Source: CAVZVZ01 sp963778895
Lineage (GTDB): Bacteria; Actinomycetota; Acidimicrobiia; Acidimicrobiales; Acidimicrobilacustridaceae
Direction of reading: 5' to 3'
DNA length: 64,000 bases
Assembly (NCBI GenBank): GCA_963778895.1
Contig: CAVZVZ010000005.1
Location: forward strand, 1,302,001-1,366,000
Of the stretch, positions 29,770-37,805 are shown piece after piece. How positions within the stretch are numbered: the stretch's first letter is position 1; the number at the start of each line of letters is the position of its first letter. The position numbers and the translations under genes are program-made. The notes beneath the pieces are model-generated. The model was not told the origin of the DNA, searched no databases, and saw nothing but the letters and a program-made list of their open reading frames with translations.

Positions 29770-30754
29770 TCAGGCTCCCTTCACCAACTCTGCTTCCTCT
29801 CGGTTTCGGATCAACGTCTTGTCGCGGTAGTGCAACACCGTCACGAAGAAGACGAACAGCGTCAGCGAGATCACGAAGTAGAGGAACGGGATCAACCGTA
29901 CGTATCCGAGGTCCCGCACGAGCACCACCGAGACGACGGGCGCGTTCGGGTCCACCTGCGGCAGTGGCGGCGGTTCGCCGGCACGAGCCTCTTGAGGAAT
30001 CACTTGCTGCACTTGAACGATCTGATAGTGCGGCGGGTGGTGGAAGGTGAAGGTGTTCTTCAGCCAGTGCTCCACCCGGCACAGAGGGTCGGTGGGGATG
30101 ATCGTGCCGCCCTTGGCGTCGGGACAATCCTCGAGCCGCGACGGCTTGCCGCCGTAGTCGAAGGCGTTGAGCTTCTTGTAGTCCGTCGCGGCCGAGAAGA
30201 ACCCTGCGTTCACGAGCGCGGCATCGGCCGCGGCCTGGGCCTCGCCCACGTTCGACGTGGACACGAGCGACCAGCCGTTGAGCTCGAGCTGGTCGAGATA
30301 CTCCTTCACGAGCTCGGGATGGCTGCCTTGCGAGGTCGGAGAGCGTGAAGCCGTTGGGGAAATCGGTCGCCAGCTCGGGATGGTCGGCCAGGATCTGGTC
30401 CGGGGTGGGGAACACGTCGGGCGGTGGCAGGGTCTCGGCCACCGGCGTTCGCGCCGGACCTTCTCCGTCGTTGACGTACATCTCGACAGGAGTCCATTTC
30501 GGACTGTTGCCCTTGGGACCGATGCCGGGCGGGTTGATCCACCAGATCATCGTCAGGATCACGAGCCAGCCGGTGAGCCCGGCGAGCGCGACGAGCAGAC
30601 CGAGGCGGGCACCGAGGTTGGTGCCCAACAGGAGGTAGACCGAACCGCACAGCACGGCCACGCCGGTGAGCACCGCGAGCACACCGCGGATGTGCGGGTC
30701 CCACGCGATGCCGGCAAACGTCGTGACCAGCTCCGACGACATCACGGACGTCAT
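29770..30754 (-). CDS. Unrecognised membrane protein between bc complex and nuo genes, frameshifted
   Basis: I do not recognise the family. About 325 residues: two membrane helices at the N-terminus (about 30720-30535), a soluble domain of roughly 190 residues, then one C-terminal helix (about 29890-29815) with a short basic tail. The soluble part contains cysteines in RLEDCPDAKGGTIIPTDPLCR but no CxxCH or ferredoxin motif. A frame change near 30320 separates an N-terminal from a C-terminal fragment. It starts 1 base before the cytochrome c stop and ends 3 bases before nuoA, so it is probably a lineage-specific accessory subunit of the bc complex or of a respiratory supercomplex. Confidence 0.7.
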
Positions 30755-30755
30755 G

Positions 30756-31881
30756 TCACAAGCTCCGCTCGTACTCGACGACGGCATCGATCTGATCCGC
30801 CGTCAGCATCACCTGGTCGGGCTGCATGGCGTACACCTTCGGGCCCGGGGCCGGGGTCACGACGGCGTTCGAGTTGAAGCCGAAGCCGGGCATCATGCCC
30901 GCGCTCGACAACCCGTTGGTGCCGTAGAACTTGCCCTGGATGCCGCCGATCGTGATGAAGTCGATCTGTTGCTGCTTGGCGGGGAACTGCCGGAGCTCGC
31001 TGCCACCGGTGAGGTTCGGCCCGAACGCGCCGCCTCCGGGGACCTGCGGCTCTCCGTAGGACCAGCCCTTGGTGTGACATCGACCGCACGAGTACGCGCC
31101 GGCCGCGAACTTGTCGTACAGACCCATGTTGAAGATGGCTTCGCCGAGCGTGGCGAACTTGCCGCCGGGCACCGTGCACTTGCCGGCCTCGTCGGGCGCG
31201 CAGCTGCTCGTCGATCTCCTGCTGCACCGCTTCCTGACTGTCGCTCGCGGGCAACTGGATGCTCTGCAGGTAGTCGATGATGTTGTTGATCTGTTGGTCG
31301 GTCAGCGGACCGCCGCCGAGCGACCCCCATGCGGGCATGGGCGAGAAACCGCGCCCGTAGTTGAGGATGTACCTCACCTCGTCGCGCGAGTACCGATACA
31401 GCACCGTGTTGAGCGCCGGCGCCTGCCAGCTCACCGACGAGACGAAGTCGCCGTTGGGCGCAGTGATCGTGTAGGTCGCCGCGCCGCCGGTGCCTTCGGG
31501 ACCGTGGCACGCCGCGCAGTTCGCGCCTTCGTTGTAGAGCGTTTCGCCCCGCTTGATGAAGGTCTCGTTCCAGCCCGCGATGCGGTCGTCCTGGCGGCCG
31601 GGCTCGGCGAGCCAATAGAGCGGGAGGGCGACGGCGATGACGATCAGGGTGAGCAAGCCGAGCTGCAGCGTGCGGTCGAGCTTGCGCGTCTCGAGGGTGT
31701 CGTCGTCGTAGTAGGGCTTGCGGTTGGCGGCCAGCTCGATCTCGGAGCCGACCTCTTTGCGGCCCTTCCGCATGTTGAGGGCGACCGCGATGGCGAAACC
31801 GACGATGAGGATGAAGGCCAGCGTGTAGCCAACCGTTTTCTGGACATCGGCCAACACCATCTGGCCGGTGAGTGCGCCCAT
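30756..31881 (-). CDS. Dihaem cytochrome c subunit of the bc complex, frameshifted
   Basis: About 375 residues. Two membrane helices (VGYTLAFILIVGFAIAVAL and LGLLTLIVIAVALPLYW) precede two cytochrome c domains with CAACHGP and CGRCHTKG. Methionines suited as sixth ligands lie downstream of each (FSPMPAWG; MMPGFG). A frame change near 31200 falls between the domains. It overlaps the Rieske stop (TGATG). It replaces cytochrome c1 functionally and resembles the dihaem c subunits of other actinobacterial bc complexes in having two CxxCH sites, though its two N-terminal helices differ from QcrC. Confidence 0.85.
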
Positions 31882-32720
31882 CAATGGCCTCCGCCAACAC
31901 AGTGGGGGCCCTCGGCTTCTTGGCCGGTGGTGTTCGTGCCGATCGGCGGGCCCTGGATCACCGAGCCGGTGTCGACGGTGAGCACCCCGCCGGACACGTC
32001 GGTCACGAAACGATCCATGCCGCGCGGGGCCGGGCCACCCTTCTTCTCACCGACCTGGTTGTACTGCGATCCGTGGCACGGGCACTCGAACCATTGCGAG
32101 GTGAAGCACGGCGGGACACGGCAGCCGAGATGCGGGCACTTCTGGTACATGACGGCGAGACCGGCCTCCATGCTGTTGAGCACGGGCTGGGAGTAGGCGG
32201 CCTTGGCCTTGTCGAGCGATGACGCCGGATAGTTCGTGACGTACAAGCGCCCCTCGGCCTTGTACAGGAAGCCGTTGGCGTCGGTGATCTCGCTCTGGAT
32301 GTCCTCGACGGTGCCCACGCGAACCTTCGAGCCGAACCCGCCCTTCGGTTGGGGCCACAGGAAGGCGAGCACGCTGGCCCCGAAGGTGGTGAGCGCCGCG
32401 CCCATCACGATGATGATGCTGCGGTTGAGGAACTGCCGCCGGGTCACGCCGATCGTCTCGGGATCCGGCGGGACGTAGGGCGCCAGCTGCGACTCGGCTG
32501 CAGGCTCGATCGCGGTCGTCACCGCGGCGCGTTCGATCTCGCGGCCGGTGACGCGCTGTTCTTGCTCGGCGAGCGCTTCGGGTTCACCGCGATCGCGCTT
32601 GACGGTCTCGCGCGACAACAGGCCGATGGCCTCGCCGGTGTCACGACGGCGGGCCGCGGCGAACAGCAGCACGCCGGCGAAGATCACGACGACAGGGATG
32701 ACGATGACAAGGGGGTTCAT
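31881..32720 (-). CDS. Rieske [2Fe-2S] protein of the bc complex
   Basis: 279 residues. Cluster ligands CPHLGCRVP and CPCHGSQYN are in the C-terminal domain. Two hydrophobic segments are present: residues 3-20 and one after TRRQFLNRS, which resembles a Tat-type anchor. The disulfide cysteine typical of high-stability Rieske proteins may be the one in VPPCF. ATG at 32720 gives a normal start; the upstream open frame is non-coding. It lies 82 bases after cytochrome b subunit IV, the largest gap inside this cluster. Confidence 0.93.
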   Translation of the reverse strand: MNPLVIVIPVVVIFAGVLLFAAARRRDTGEAIGLLSRETVKRDRGEPEALAEQEQRVTGREIERAAVTTAIEPAAESQLAPYVPPDPETIGVTRRQFLNRSIIIVMGAALTTFGASVLAFLWPQPKGGFGSKVRVGTVEDIQSEITDANGFLYKAEGRLYVTNYPASSLDKAKAAYSQPVLNSMEAGLAVMYQKCPHLGCRVPPCFTSQWFECPCHGSQYNQVGEKKGGPAPRGMDRFVTDVSGGVLTVDTGSVIQGPPIGTNTTGQEAEGPHCVGGGH

Positions 32721-32802
32721 CTGGTTGACCTCGGTAAGGCCCACACATGGTTCGGCCAGACACGGTTCGGCCAGGCACGATCGGAAGAGGGAGTCGGGTG
32801 CA

Positions 32803-33606
32803 TCACAGCTCGAAATGCAGCCCTTCGGTCCACGGGGCGACGAAGTTGAACCCGGGACCACGGAAGAACGAGCCGATGATGACGAGCACGGCCCAGAACA
32901 TGAGGAACATGGTGAAGAGCGAGATCGCGAACTTGCGATCCTCGGGCTTGTTGCTCGGATTCCGATCGAGGAACGGAGCGAGGATCAACAAGAAGATGCC
33001 GATGCCCGGGATGGTCACGCCGGCGACCATGGGGTGGAACATCGTGAGCAACTCCTGAAGGCCGAGGAAGTACCACGGTGCCTTCGAGGGGTTCGGGGTC
33101 TGGTTGACGTTGGCGATCTCGAGCAGGGGTGCGTCGACGAAGATCGAGAACAGCAGCGTGAAAGCGGTGAGTGCCAGGGCCGCGACGAACTCGACGGCGA
33201 GCAAGTGCGGCCAGACGTGGACCTTGTCGGTCGGCGTGGCCTTCACGTCCTGGATCGAACCGGCCTTCACCACCGTGAGCAGCCGCTGGGTGTGCCCACC
33301 CGGCCCGGTGGCGGCCGGGGGCGGTGCGGCGGTGGCTACGGCCGCGGCCGCGCCGGTGACCGCACCGGCGCCGGTGCCGGCATCGGCGGTCTCGCCGCCG
33401 GCCTTGCGCGCCTTGGCTGCCTTGCTGCGCTCGAGCAGGTGCGCGGGGATCTTGCTGTCGGCTTCGCTGGCCGCCGGCGTCTCGGCCGGCGCGTCGCTCG
33501 CGGCGGGCGCGTCGGCGGCGGGGGCGTCGCCCCCGGCCTTCTTGGCCTCGGCCTTCTTACGAGCCTCTTCGGCTCGCTTGCGTAGATGTTCAGGAATCTC
33601 TGTCAT
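32803..33606 (-). CDS. Cytochrome b C-terminal domain (subunit-IV-like) with Ala/Pro-rich N-terminal extension
   Basis: 267 residues. The C-terminal part has three or four membrane helices and the quinol-site segment KAPWYFLGLQELL, where the classical PEWY glutamate is replaced (APWY). The first ~135 residues are a soluble extension, starting MTEIPEHLRKRAEEARKK, repeating a related motif (KIPAHLLERSKAAKARKA) near residue 50, then Ala/Pro-rich sequence. The same N-terminal motif opens the cytochrome c at 35645. ATG at 33606 begins exactly at that motif. Confidence 0.92.
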   Translation of the reverse strand: MTEIPEHLRKRAEEARKKAEAKKAGGDAPAADAPAASDAPAETPAASEADSKIPAHLLERSKAAKARKAGGETADAGTGAGAVTGAAAAVATAAPPPAATGPGGHTQRLLTVVKAGSIQDVKATPTDKVHVWPHLLAVEFVAALALTAFTLLFSIFVDAPLLEIANVNQTPNPSKAPWYFLGLQELLTMFHPMVAGVTIPGIGIFLLILAPFLDRNPSNKPEDRKFAISLFTMFLMFWAVLVIIGSFFRGPGFNFVAPWTEGLHFEL

Positions 33607-33622
33607 GGCCGGTCCTCGGCAC

Positions 33623-34408
33623 TCATAGGGGCCCGGAGATGCCGCCGTCCTTGCGCACCCGCCAGAAGTGGATGGCAAGGAAGATGACGGTGACGAACGG
33701 AACGAACAAAACGTGCAACACGTACCATCGCAACAGCGTGTCGGTGCCGATCTCGCGGCCACCGAGCAACACGAATCTCACTTGGTCACCGAATACGGGT
33801 GTGTACCCCATCATGTTGGTACCCACGGTGACGGCCCACAGTGCGAGCTGATCCCACGGCAACAAGTAGCCGGTGAACGAGAGCAGCAGCGTGAGCGTGA
33901 GCAGGATCACGCCGATGACCCAGTTGAACTCGCGCGGCGGCTTGTACGCGCCGTGGTAGAAGACCCGCGCCATGTGCAAGAACACCGACAGCACCATCAG
34001 GTGCGCGCCCCATCGATGCATGTTGCGCACCAAGAGGCCGAACGTCACCGAGGTCTGCAAGGCGTAGATGTCGTCCCACGCCTGCGCCGCTGTCGGCCGG
34101 TAGAAGAACATCAAGAAGATGCCGGTGATGGTGAGCAGGATGAAGAGGAAGAAGCTGAGCCCGCCGAGGCACAGCGTGTAGCTGACCTTGACCGCGTGTC
34201 GCTTCACCTTCACCGGGTGAAGGTGGTAGAGCACGCTGTTCATGATCACGTACGAGCGGTTCCTCGGGCTGTCGCTGTAGCCCTTCCGGAAAACCGAGCC
34301 CGGACGGAAGATCGAGTTCCACGCCTGCGAACCCTGCACCGAGTCGGTGAGGTCCGACATCTTCTTGCCGAGTTTGCTCTCGCCCGGCCGTCCCATCGTC
34401 TTGGCCAC
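33623..34408 (-). CDS. Cytochrome b N-terminal domain, b6 type
   Basis: 261 residues, four membrane helices. Haem ligands: His pair 14 apart in MHRWGAHLMVLSVFLH, and a pair 15 apart in LHVLFVPFVTVIFLAIH; the 15 spacing is that of cytochrome b6 rather than of bc1 cytochrome b. Cys80 in TLCLGGLSFF aligns with the b6 cysteine that binds haem ci covalently. YRPTAAQAWDD and GYLLPWDQLALWAVTV are further b6-like segments. It is followed 16 bases later by the subunit-IV-like gene, so cytochrome b is split as in b6f and Firmicutes complexes. Confidence 0.93.
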   Translation of the reverse strand: MAKTMGRPGESKLGKKMSDLTDSVQGSQAWNSIFRPGSVFRKGYSDSPRNRSYVIMNSVLYHLHPVKVKRHAVKVSYTLCLGGLSFFLFILLTITGIFLMFFYRPTAAQAWDDIYALQTSVTFGLLVRNMHRWGAHLMVLSVFLHMARVFYHGAYKPPREFNWVIGVILLTLTLLLSFTGYLLPWDQLALWAVTVGTNMMGYTPVFGDQVRFVLLGGREIGTDTLLRWYVLHVLFVPFVTVIFLAIHFWRVRKDGGISGPL

Positions 34409-34459
34409 GGCTTACTCCCCTGCTCGATGCATGCCGCGACTGCCCTGCGTCCGTTTCCA

Positions 34460-34876
34460 TCACGCCAACCGCATCCCGTAGCCATAGCCGTGCGAGGTCG
34501 TGCGCTGATGCGGGTCACCTTCGGCCGACGGGTCGCCGACCTTGCCGAGGATGATGACGCCCGTCGGGCATCGGTCGACGCACAACGCGCACCGTGTGCA
34601 CACGTCGTCGTCGATGGTGAAGATCACGTGGTCACGCGGATCTTGGCCGGGGTGCTCGGTGCCGACGGCTTCGGCGATGGCGTCGGGCCGCACCATGTGG
34701 ATGCACTTCCACGGGCAGATGTCGACACAGCCCTCGCACATGATGCACTCGGACTGGTCGATGTGGATGAACTGCTTGGGCTTGACCGCTTTGGACAACC
34801 AGGCCGCGTCGACCTCTTGCAGCACGTAGTCGTCGCGGAACTCCGGCATCGGCGGGTTGGCATCGGTACGGGCCAT
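34460..34876 (-). CDS. 2x[4Fe-4S] ferredoxin encoded in the bc operon
   Basis: 138 residues, soluble. CIMCEGCVDICPWKC and CTRCALCVDRCPTGV are two bacterial-type cluster motifs, separated by a ~40-residue spacer and flanked by N- and C-terminal extensions, so it is longer than a minimal ferredoxin and resembles ferredoxin subunits of membrane complexes. The ATG at 34876 lies 1 base before the upstream stop, and cytochrome b starts 51 bases downstream, so it is almost certainly co-expressed with the b6-type cytochrome. Confidence 0.93.
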   Translation of the reverse strand: MARTDANPPMPEFRDDYVLQEVDAAWLSKAVKPKQFIHIDQSECIMCEGCVDICPWKCIHMVRPDAIAEAVGTEHPGQDPRDHVIFTIDDDVCTRCALCVDRCPTGVIILGKVGDPSAEGDPHQRTTSHGYGYGMRLA

Positions 34877-34877
34877 G

Positions 34878-35337
34878 TCAGGCCTTCCTGACCAGTGGTC
34901 GTCCGTAGTCGGACGTCTCGAGTTCCTTGGCCTTCTCGTCGGCGCGTCTTCTGACGGTTGTTCCACCATGACCACGCGTACATGTTGAAACCCAGGAAGA
35001 CGACGTAGATCCCGACGACGATCAGGTCGCGCACGGCCTGCATGGTGAGGGTCACGGGGAACCAACCGCCGGCGGTCTGAGGCTTGAGGAAGCCGAGGAT
35101 GCCCCAGTACTGGTAGACGAGATTGTCCGGGCGCCATTTGAGCTCGTTGTCGGCCCAGGTCAAGAAGAGGTGCGGCACCATGCCGTAGGCCCAGAAGGTG
35201 ACGAAGAAGACGTAGACCGAGGCGAGCATCGCCTGGCCCCACGTGATCGGCTGACCGACCGGTCGCCGCGACCCGTAGACCATGGCGATTGCCACGAGAA
35301 CGACGGTCAGCAACAACGCCGTGACGAACGCAACCAC
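34878..35337 (-). CDS. Small three-helix membrane protein, first gene of the bc operon, frameshifted
   Basis: About 150 residues, family not recognised. Three hydrophobic helices: residues 2-21, about 35-56, and about 105-128 (VRDLIVVGIYVVFLGFNMYAWSWW). The C-terminal ~25 residues (DEKAKELETSDYGRPLVRKA) follow after a frame change near 34950. The start is GTG at 35337, preceded by a GGGAGG ribosome-binding site about 10 bases upstream. It sits directly upstream of the ferredoxin gene and may anchor it to the membrane; that is inference. Confidence 0.7.
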
Positions 35338-35535
35338 GTGGCGGCAACCTCCCTCGTGAAATCGCTCACAATGCTACAGGCGCTCCGCTACGAGTCGACA
35401 GTCAGAAGGGTCCGGCGTCAGGGATCGAGGGCGGCGCGCGTCGACTGGTTTAGCACGCCCCTGACGACACGAGCACATCAGGGTGGGCTGCACATACGCG
35501 CAATCTCGACCGCGGTGCGGTGGTGGTCGCCGTGC

Positions 35536-35566
35536 TTGGCTCAGCGCCGCGCGCGTGACCTAGTGT
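35536..35566 (+). promoter_or_regulatory. Possible promoter of the cytochrome c gene
   Basis: TTGGCT (35536) and TAGTGT (35561) separated by 19 bases resemble -35 and -10 elements; the spacing is longer than ideal. It would give a leader of about 70 bases containing the tandem repeats. Confidence 0.3.
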
Positions 35567-35592
35567 GAGCGCGTTCGCATCCGCCGGGATCC

Positions 35593-35633
35593 TGATCTCG
35601 TGTCCCTGATCCCGTGTCCCCAAGATCGTGTCC
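35593..35633 (+). repeat. Three tandem ~14-base repeats in the cytochrome c leader
   Basis: TGATCTCGTGTCCC, TGATCCCGTGTCCC and a shortened third copy ending AGATCGTGTCC lie head to tail, directly followed by the ribosome-binding site AGGAG (35634-35638) and the GTG start at 35645. Confidence 0.7.
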
Positions 35634-35644
35634 AGGAGTAGCCA

Positions 35645-36480
35645 GTGACCGAGGTTCCCGAGCACCTGCTGAAACGGTCGCGCGACCGGCGGGCCGCCTT
35701 GGGGCTGGGTGGCGGAGACGCCCCGGCCGGCGGAGGCGCAGACAGTGGTGCCGAGGTCGAGGCGGCTCCCGCATCGGCGGCCACCGCCGCGGCAGCTCCG
35801 GCCGCCGTCACCCCGGCCGAGGTCGAGGTCAAGCCGCCCGAACCGCCGCCGCCGTACGTCGAAGCGGCCCTGCGCCGCAAGCGCATCCCCTTCTGGGCCA
35901 TGCCCATCGCTCGGGCTCCTCCCCCTGTGGATCATCCTCTACGCCGGCTCGCTGTCCCCGGCGGCCACGGGGGGTCCCACCGAGCTCACTCTGGGTGCCA
36001 CGATCTTCGCCACGAAGTGCTCGAGCTGCCACGGGGCCAGCGGTGGCGGCGGCGTGGGCCGCCAGCTCAGCGGGGGCGAGGTGCTCAAGACCTTCCCCAA
36101 CATCGCTGACCAGCTGGCTTTCGTGTCCCATGGCTCGGAGGGCGCCGGCATCGGCACCGTGTACGGCGACCCCAATCGCGAGGGTGGCCCGCACATCGCC
36201 GGCAGCTACAACGGCAATCACATGCCGGCCTTCGAGAAGGCGCTGAAGCCCGAGGAGCTCCTGGCCGTCGTGCGCCACGAGCGCGAGACGATCTCGGGTG
36301 AGGAGCTCACGACCGGCAGAGACGGGCCCGGGCGGCACTCGCCTCTGGCCGAACGGCAACCCGATCTTCGTGAAGGGCTCGACGGAGCTCGTGGGGCCGG
36401 ACGGCACCACCCTCTTCGACCCCGACACCGGCAACCTGCTCAACCCGGCCTTCGGGGGTTCGGCCGCTGCGACCGGTTAG
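35645..36480 (+). CDS. Membrane-anchored mono-haem cytochrome c, frameshifted
   Basis: About 275 residues. It opens with VTEVPEHLLKRSRDRRAAL, nearly the same motif as the subunit-IV-like cytochrome b gene, followed by an Ala/Pro/Glu-rich linker of ~60 residues, one membrane helix (PLWIILYAGSLSP) and a cytochrome c domain with CSSCHGA and a possible Met ligand in NHMPAFEK. Frame changes near 35910 and 36320 divide it into three fragments; the last gives ...LWPNGNPIFVKGS to a stop at 36480. The GTG start has AGGAG upstream. Probably the electron acceptor of the divergently encoded bc complex. Confidence 0.82.
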
Positions 36481-36527
36481 CAGGCGGTCCGGGCCCGACC
36501 CGACGCTGCGCTTCGTAGGCTGAACCG

Positions 36528-37805
36528 ATGGGTGAGCCTGCGGCGACGCGCCAAGAGGATCGCCACGACGTGTTGGTCGTGGGCGGTGGGCCGGCCGGCG
36601 CGGCGACCGCCTACTGGCTCGCCGAAGCCGGCCACGACGTGGTGGTCGTGGAGAAGAAGGTGTTCCCCCGCGAGAAGACCTGCGGTGACGGCTTGACCCC
36701 CAGGGCGGTGTACCAGCTGGACCAGATGGGTCTGACCGAGCAACTCGCCGATTTCCACCGGTACGACGGGCTGCGGGCCGTGGCGCACGGCATCACCCTC
36801 GAGCTCACCTGGCCCGACCACCCCTTGTTCCCGTCGCACGGCTACGTCGTTCGCCGACGAGAGCTCGACACGATGGTGGCCGAGCACGCGGTGAAGTCGG
36901 GCGCCCAGCTCCGACTCGGCACCGAAGCGGTGCAACCGCTCGTCGAGGGCGGGCTCGTGGTCGGTGCCGTGGTGAAGAACAAGGAAGCCGGTTCAGAACA
37001 ATCGATCCGGGCCCGCTACGTGGTCGTGGCCGACGGTGCCAACTCGCGATTCGGCCGCGCGCTCGGCACGGCGCGGCGACGGGAGTGGCCGCAAGGCATG
37101 GCCATTCGCGGCTATTTCCAGAGCGATCTCCACAACGACCCGTGGATCGAGAGTGCGCTCGACTTGCGCGACCGCAACGGAAATTCGTTGCCCGGCTATG
37201 GATGGATCTTCCCGGTCGGCGACGGAGAGATCAACGTCGGCATCGGCCTCTTGTCGACGTTTCGCGACTTCAAGTCGGTGAACACCACACATCTCATGAA
37301 CGAGTTCGCGCTCACGGCACCGGAGTACTGGGGCATCGGGCCCGACACCGCGACATCCGTCCCCACGGGCGGGCGGCTGCCGATGGGTGGTTCGATCGAA
37401 CCCAAGGTCGGACCGACATGGATCATCGTCGGCGACGCCGCCGGATCGATCAATCCGTTCAACGGCGAGGGCATCGATTACGCCTACGAAACGGGCCGGA
37501 TGGCGGCGTCGTTGCTCGACGAGGCGCTGCAAACCGGCGACGGCCTCGTGCTGCAGCGATATCCGCAGCTTCTCCAAGACGACTACGGGTTGTACTTCAA
37601 GGTTGCCCGCTTGTTCGCGAAGGTGATCGGACGTCCCGCGCTCATGCGCGAGCTCACCCGCGTCGGCATGCAGTCGCGCACGCTCATGGAATGGGTGCTG
37701 CGCATCATGGCGAACCTCCTGCGCGAGGACGAAATAGGTCCGGCCGAATTGGCCTACAAGGCGGCGGCTGCCGTTGTCCGCGTGGTGCCCGAATCGCGTA
37801 GGTGA
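36528..37805 (+). CDS. menJ: Geranylgeranyl-reductase-family FAD protein, probable menaquinone reductase MenJ
   Basis: 425 residues. VLVVGGGPAGAATAYWLA is the FAD-binding motif; EKTCGDGLTPRAV, GWIFPVGDGEINVGIGLL and VGDAAGSINPFNGEGIDYA are hallmarks of the geranylgeranyl reductase family. In mycobacteria the homologue MenJ saturates one isoprene unit of menaquinone, and in other actinobacteria a gene of this family sits next to nuoA. The respiratory neighbourhood supports the MenJ role over chlorophyll or archaeal-lipid reductases. It ends immediately against the convergent zwf stop (no gap). Confidence 0.85.
   Translation: MGEPAATRQEDRHDVLVVGGGPAGAATAYWLAEAGHDVVVVEKKVFPREKTCGDGLTPRAVYQLDQMGLTEQLADFHRYDGLRAVAHGITLELTWPDHPLFPSHGYVVRRRELDTMVAEHAVKSGAQLRLGTEAVQPLVEGGLVVGAVVKNKEAGSEQSIRARYVVVADGANSRFGRALGTARRREWPQGMAIRGYFQSDLHNDPWIESALDLRDRNGNSLPGYGWIFPVGDGEINVGIGLLSTFRDFKSVNTTHLMNEFALTAPEYWGIGPDTATSVPTGGRLPMGGSIEPKVGPTWIIVGDAAGSINPFNGEGIDYAYETGRMAASLLDEALQTGDGLVLQRYPQLLQDDYGLYFKVARLFAKVIGRPALMRELTRVGMQSRTLMEWVLRIMANLLREDEIGPAELAYKAAAAVVRVVPESRR

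Larger units (their letters stand above)
35338..35644. other. Intergenic region between divergent bc operon and cytochrome c gene
   Basis: A 307-base non-coding gap holding the start region of the 33-kb minus-strand respiratory array and, on the other strand, the leader of the cytochrome c gene. The half nearer 35340 carries only the GGGAGG ribosome-binding site I can name; the half nearer 35640 has a possible promoter and tandem repeats listed separately. I see no convincing RNA gene. Confidence 0.6.
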
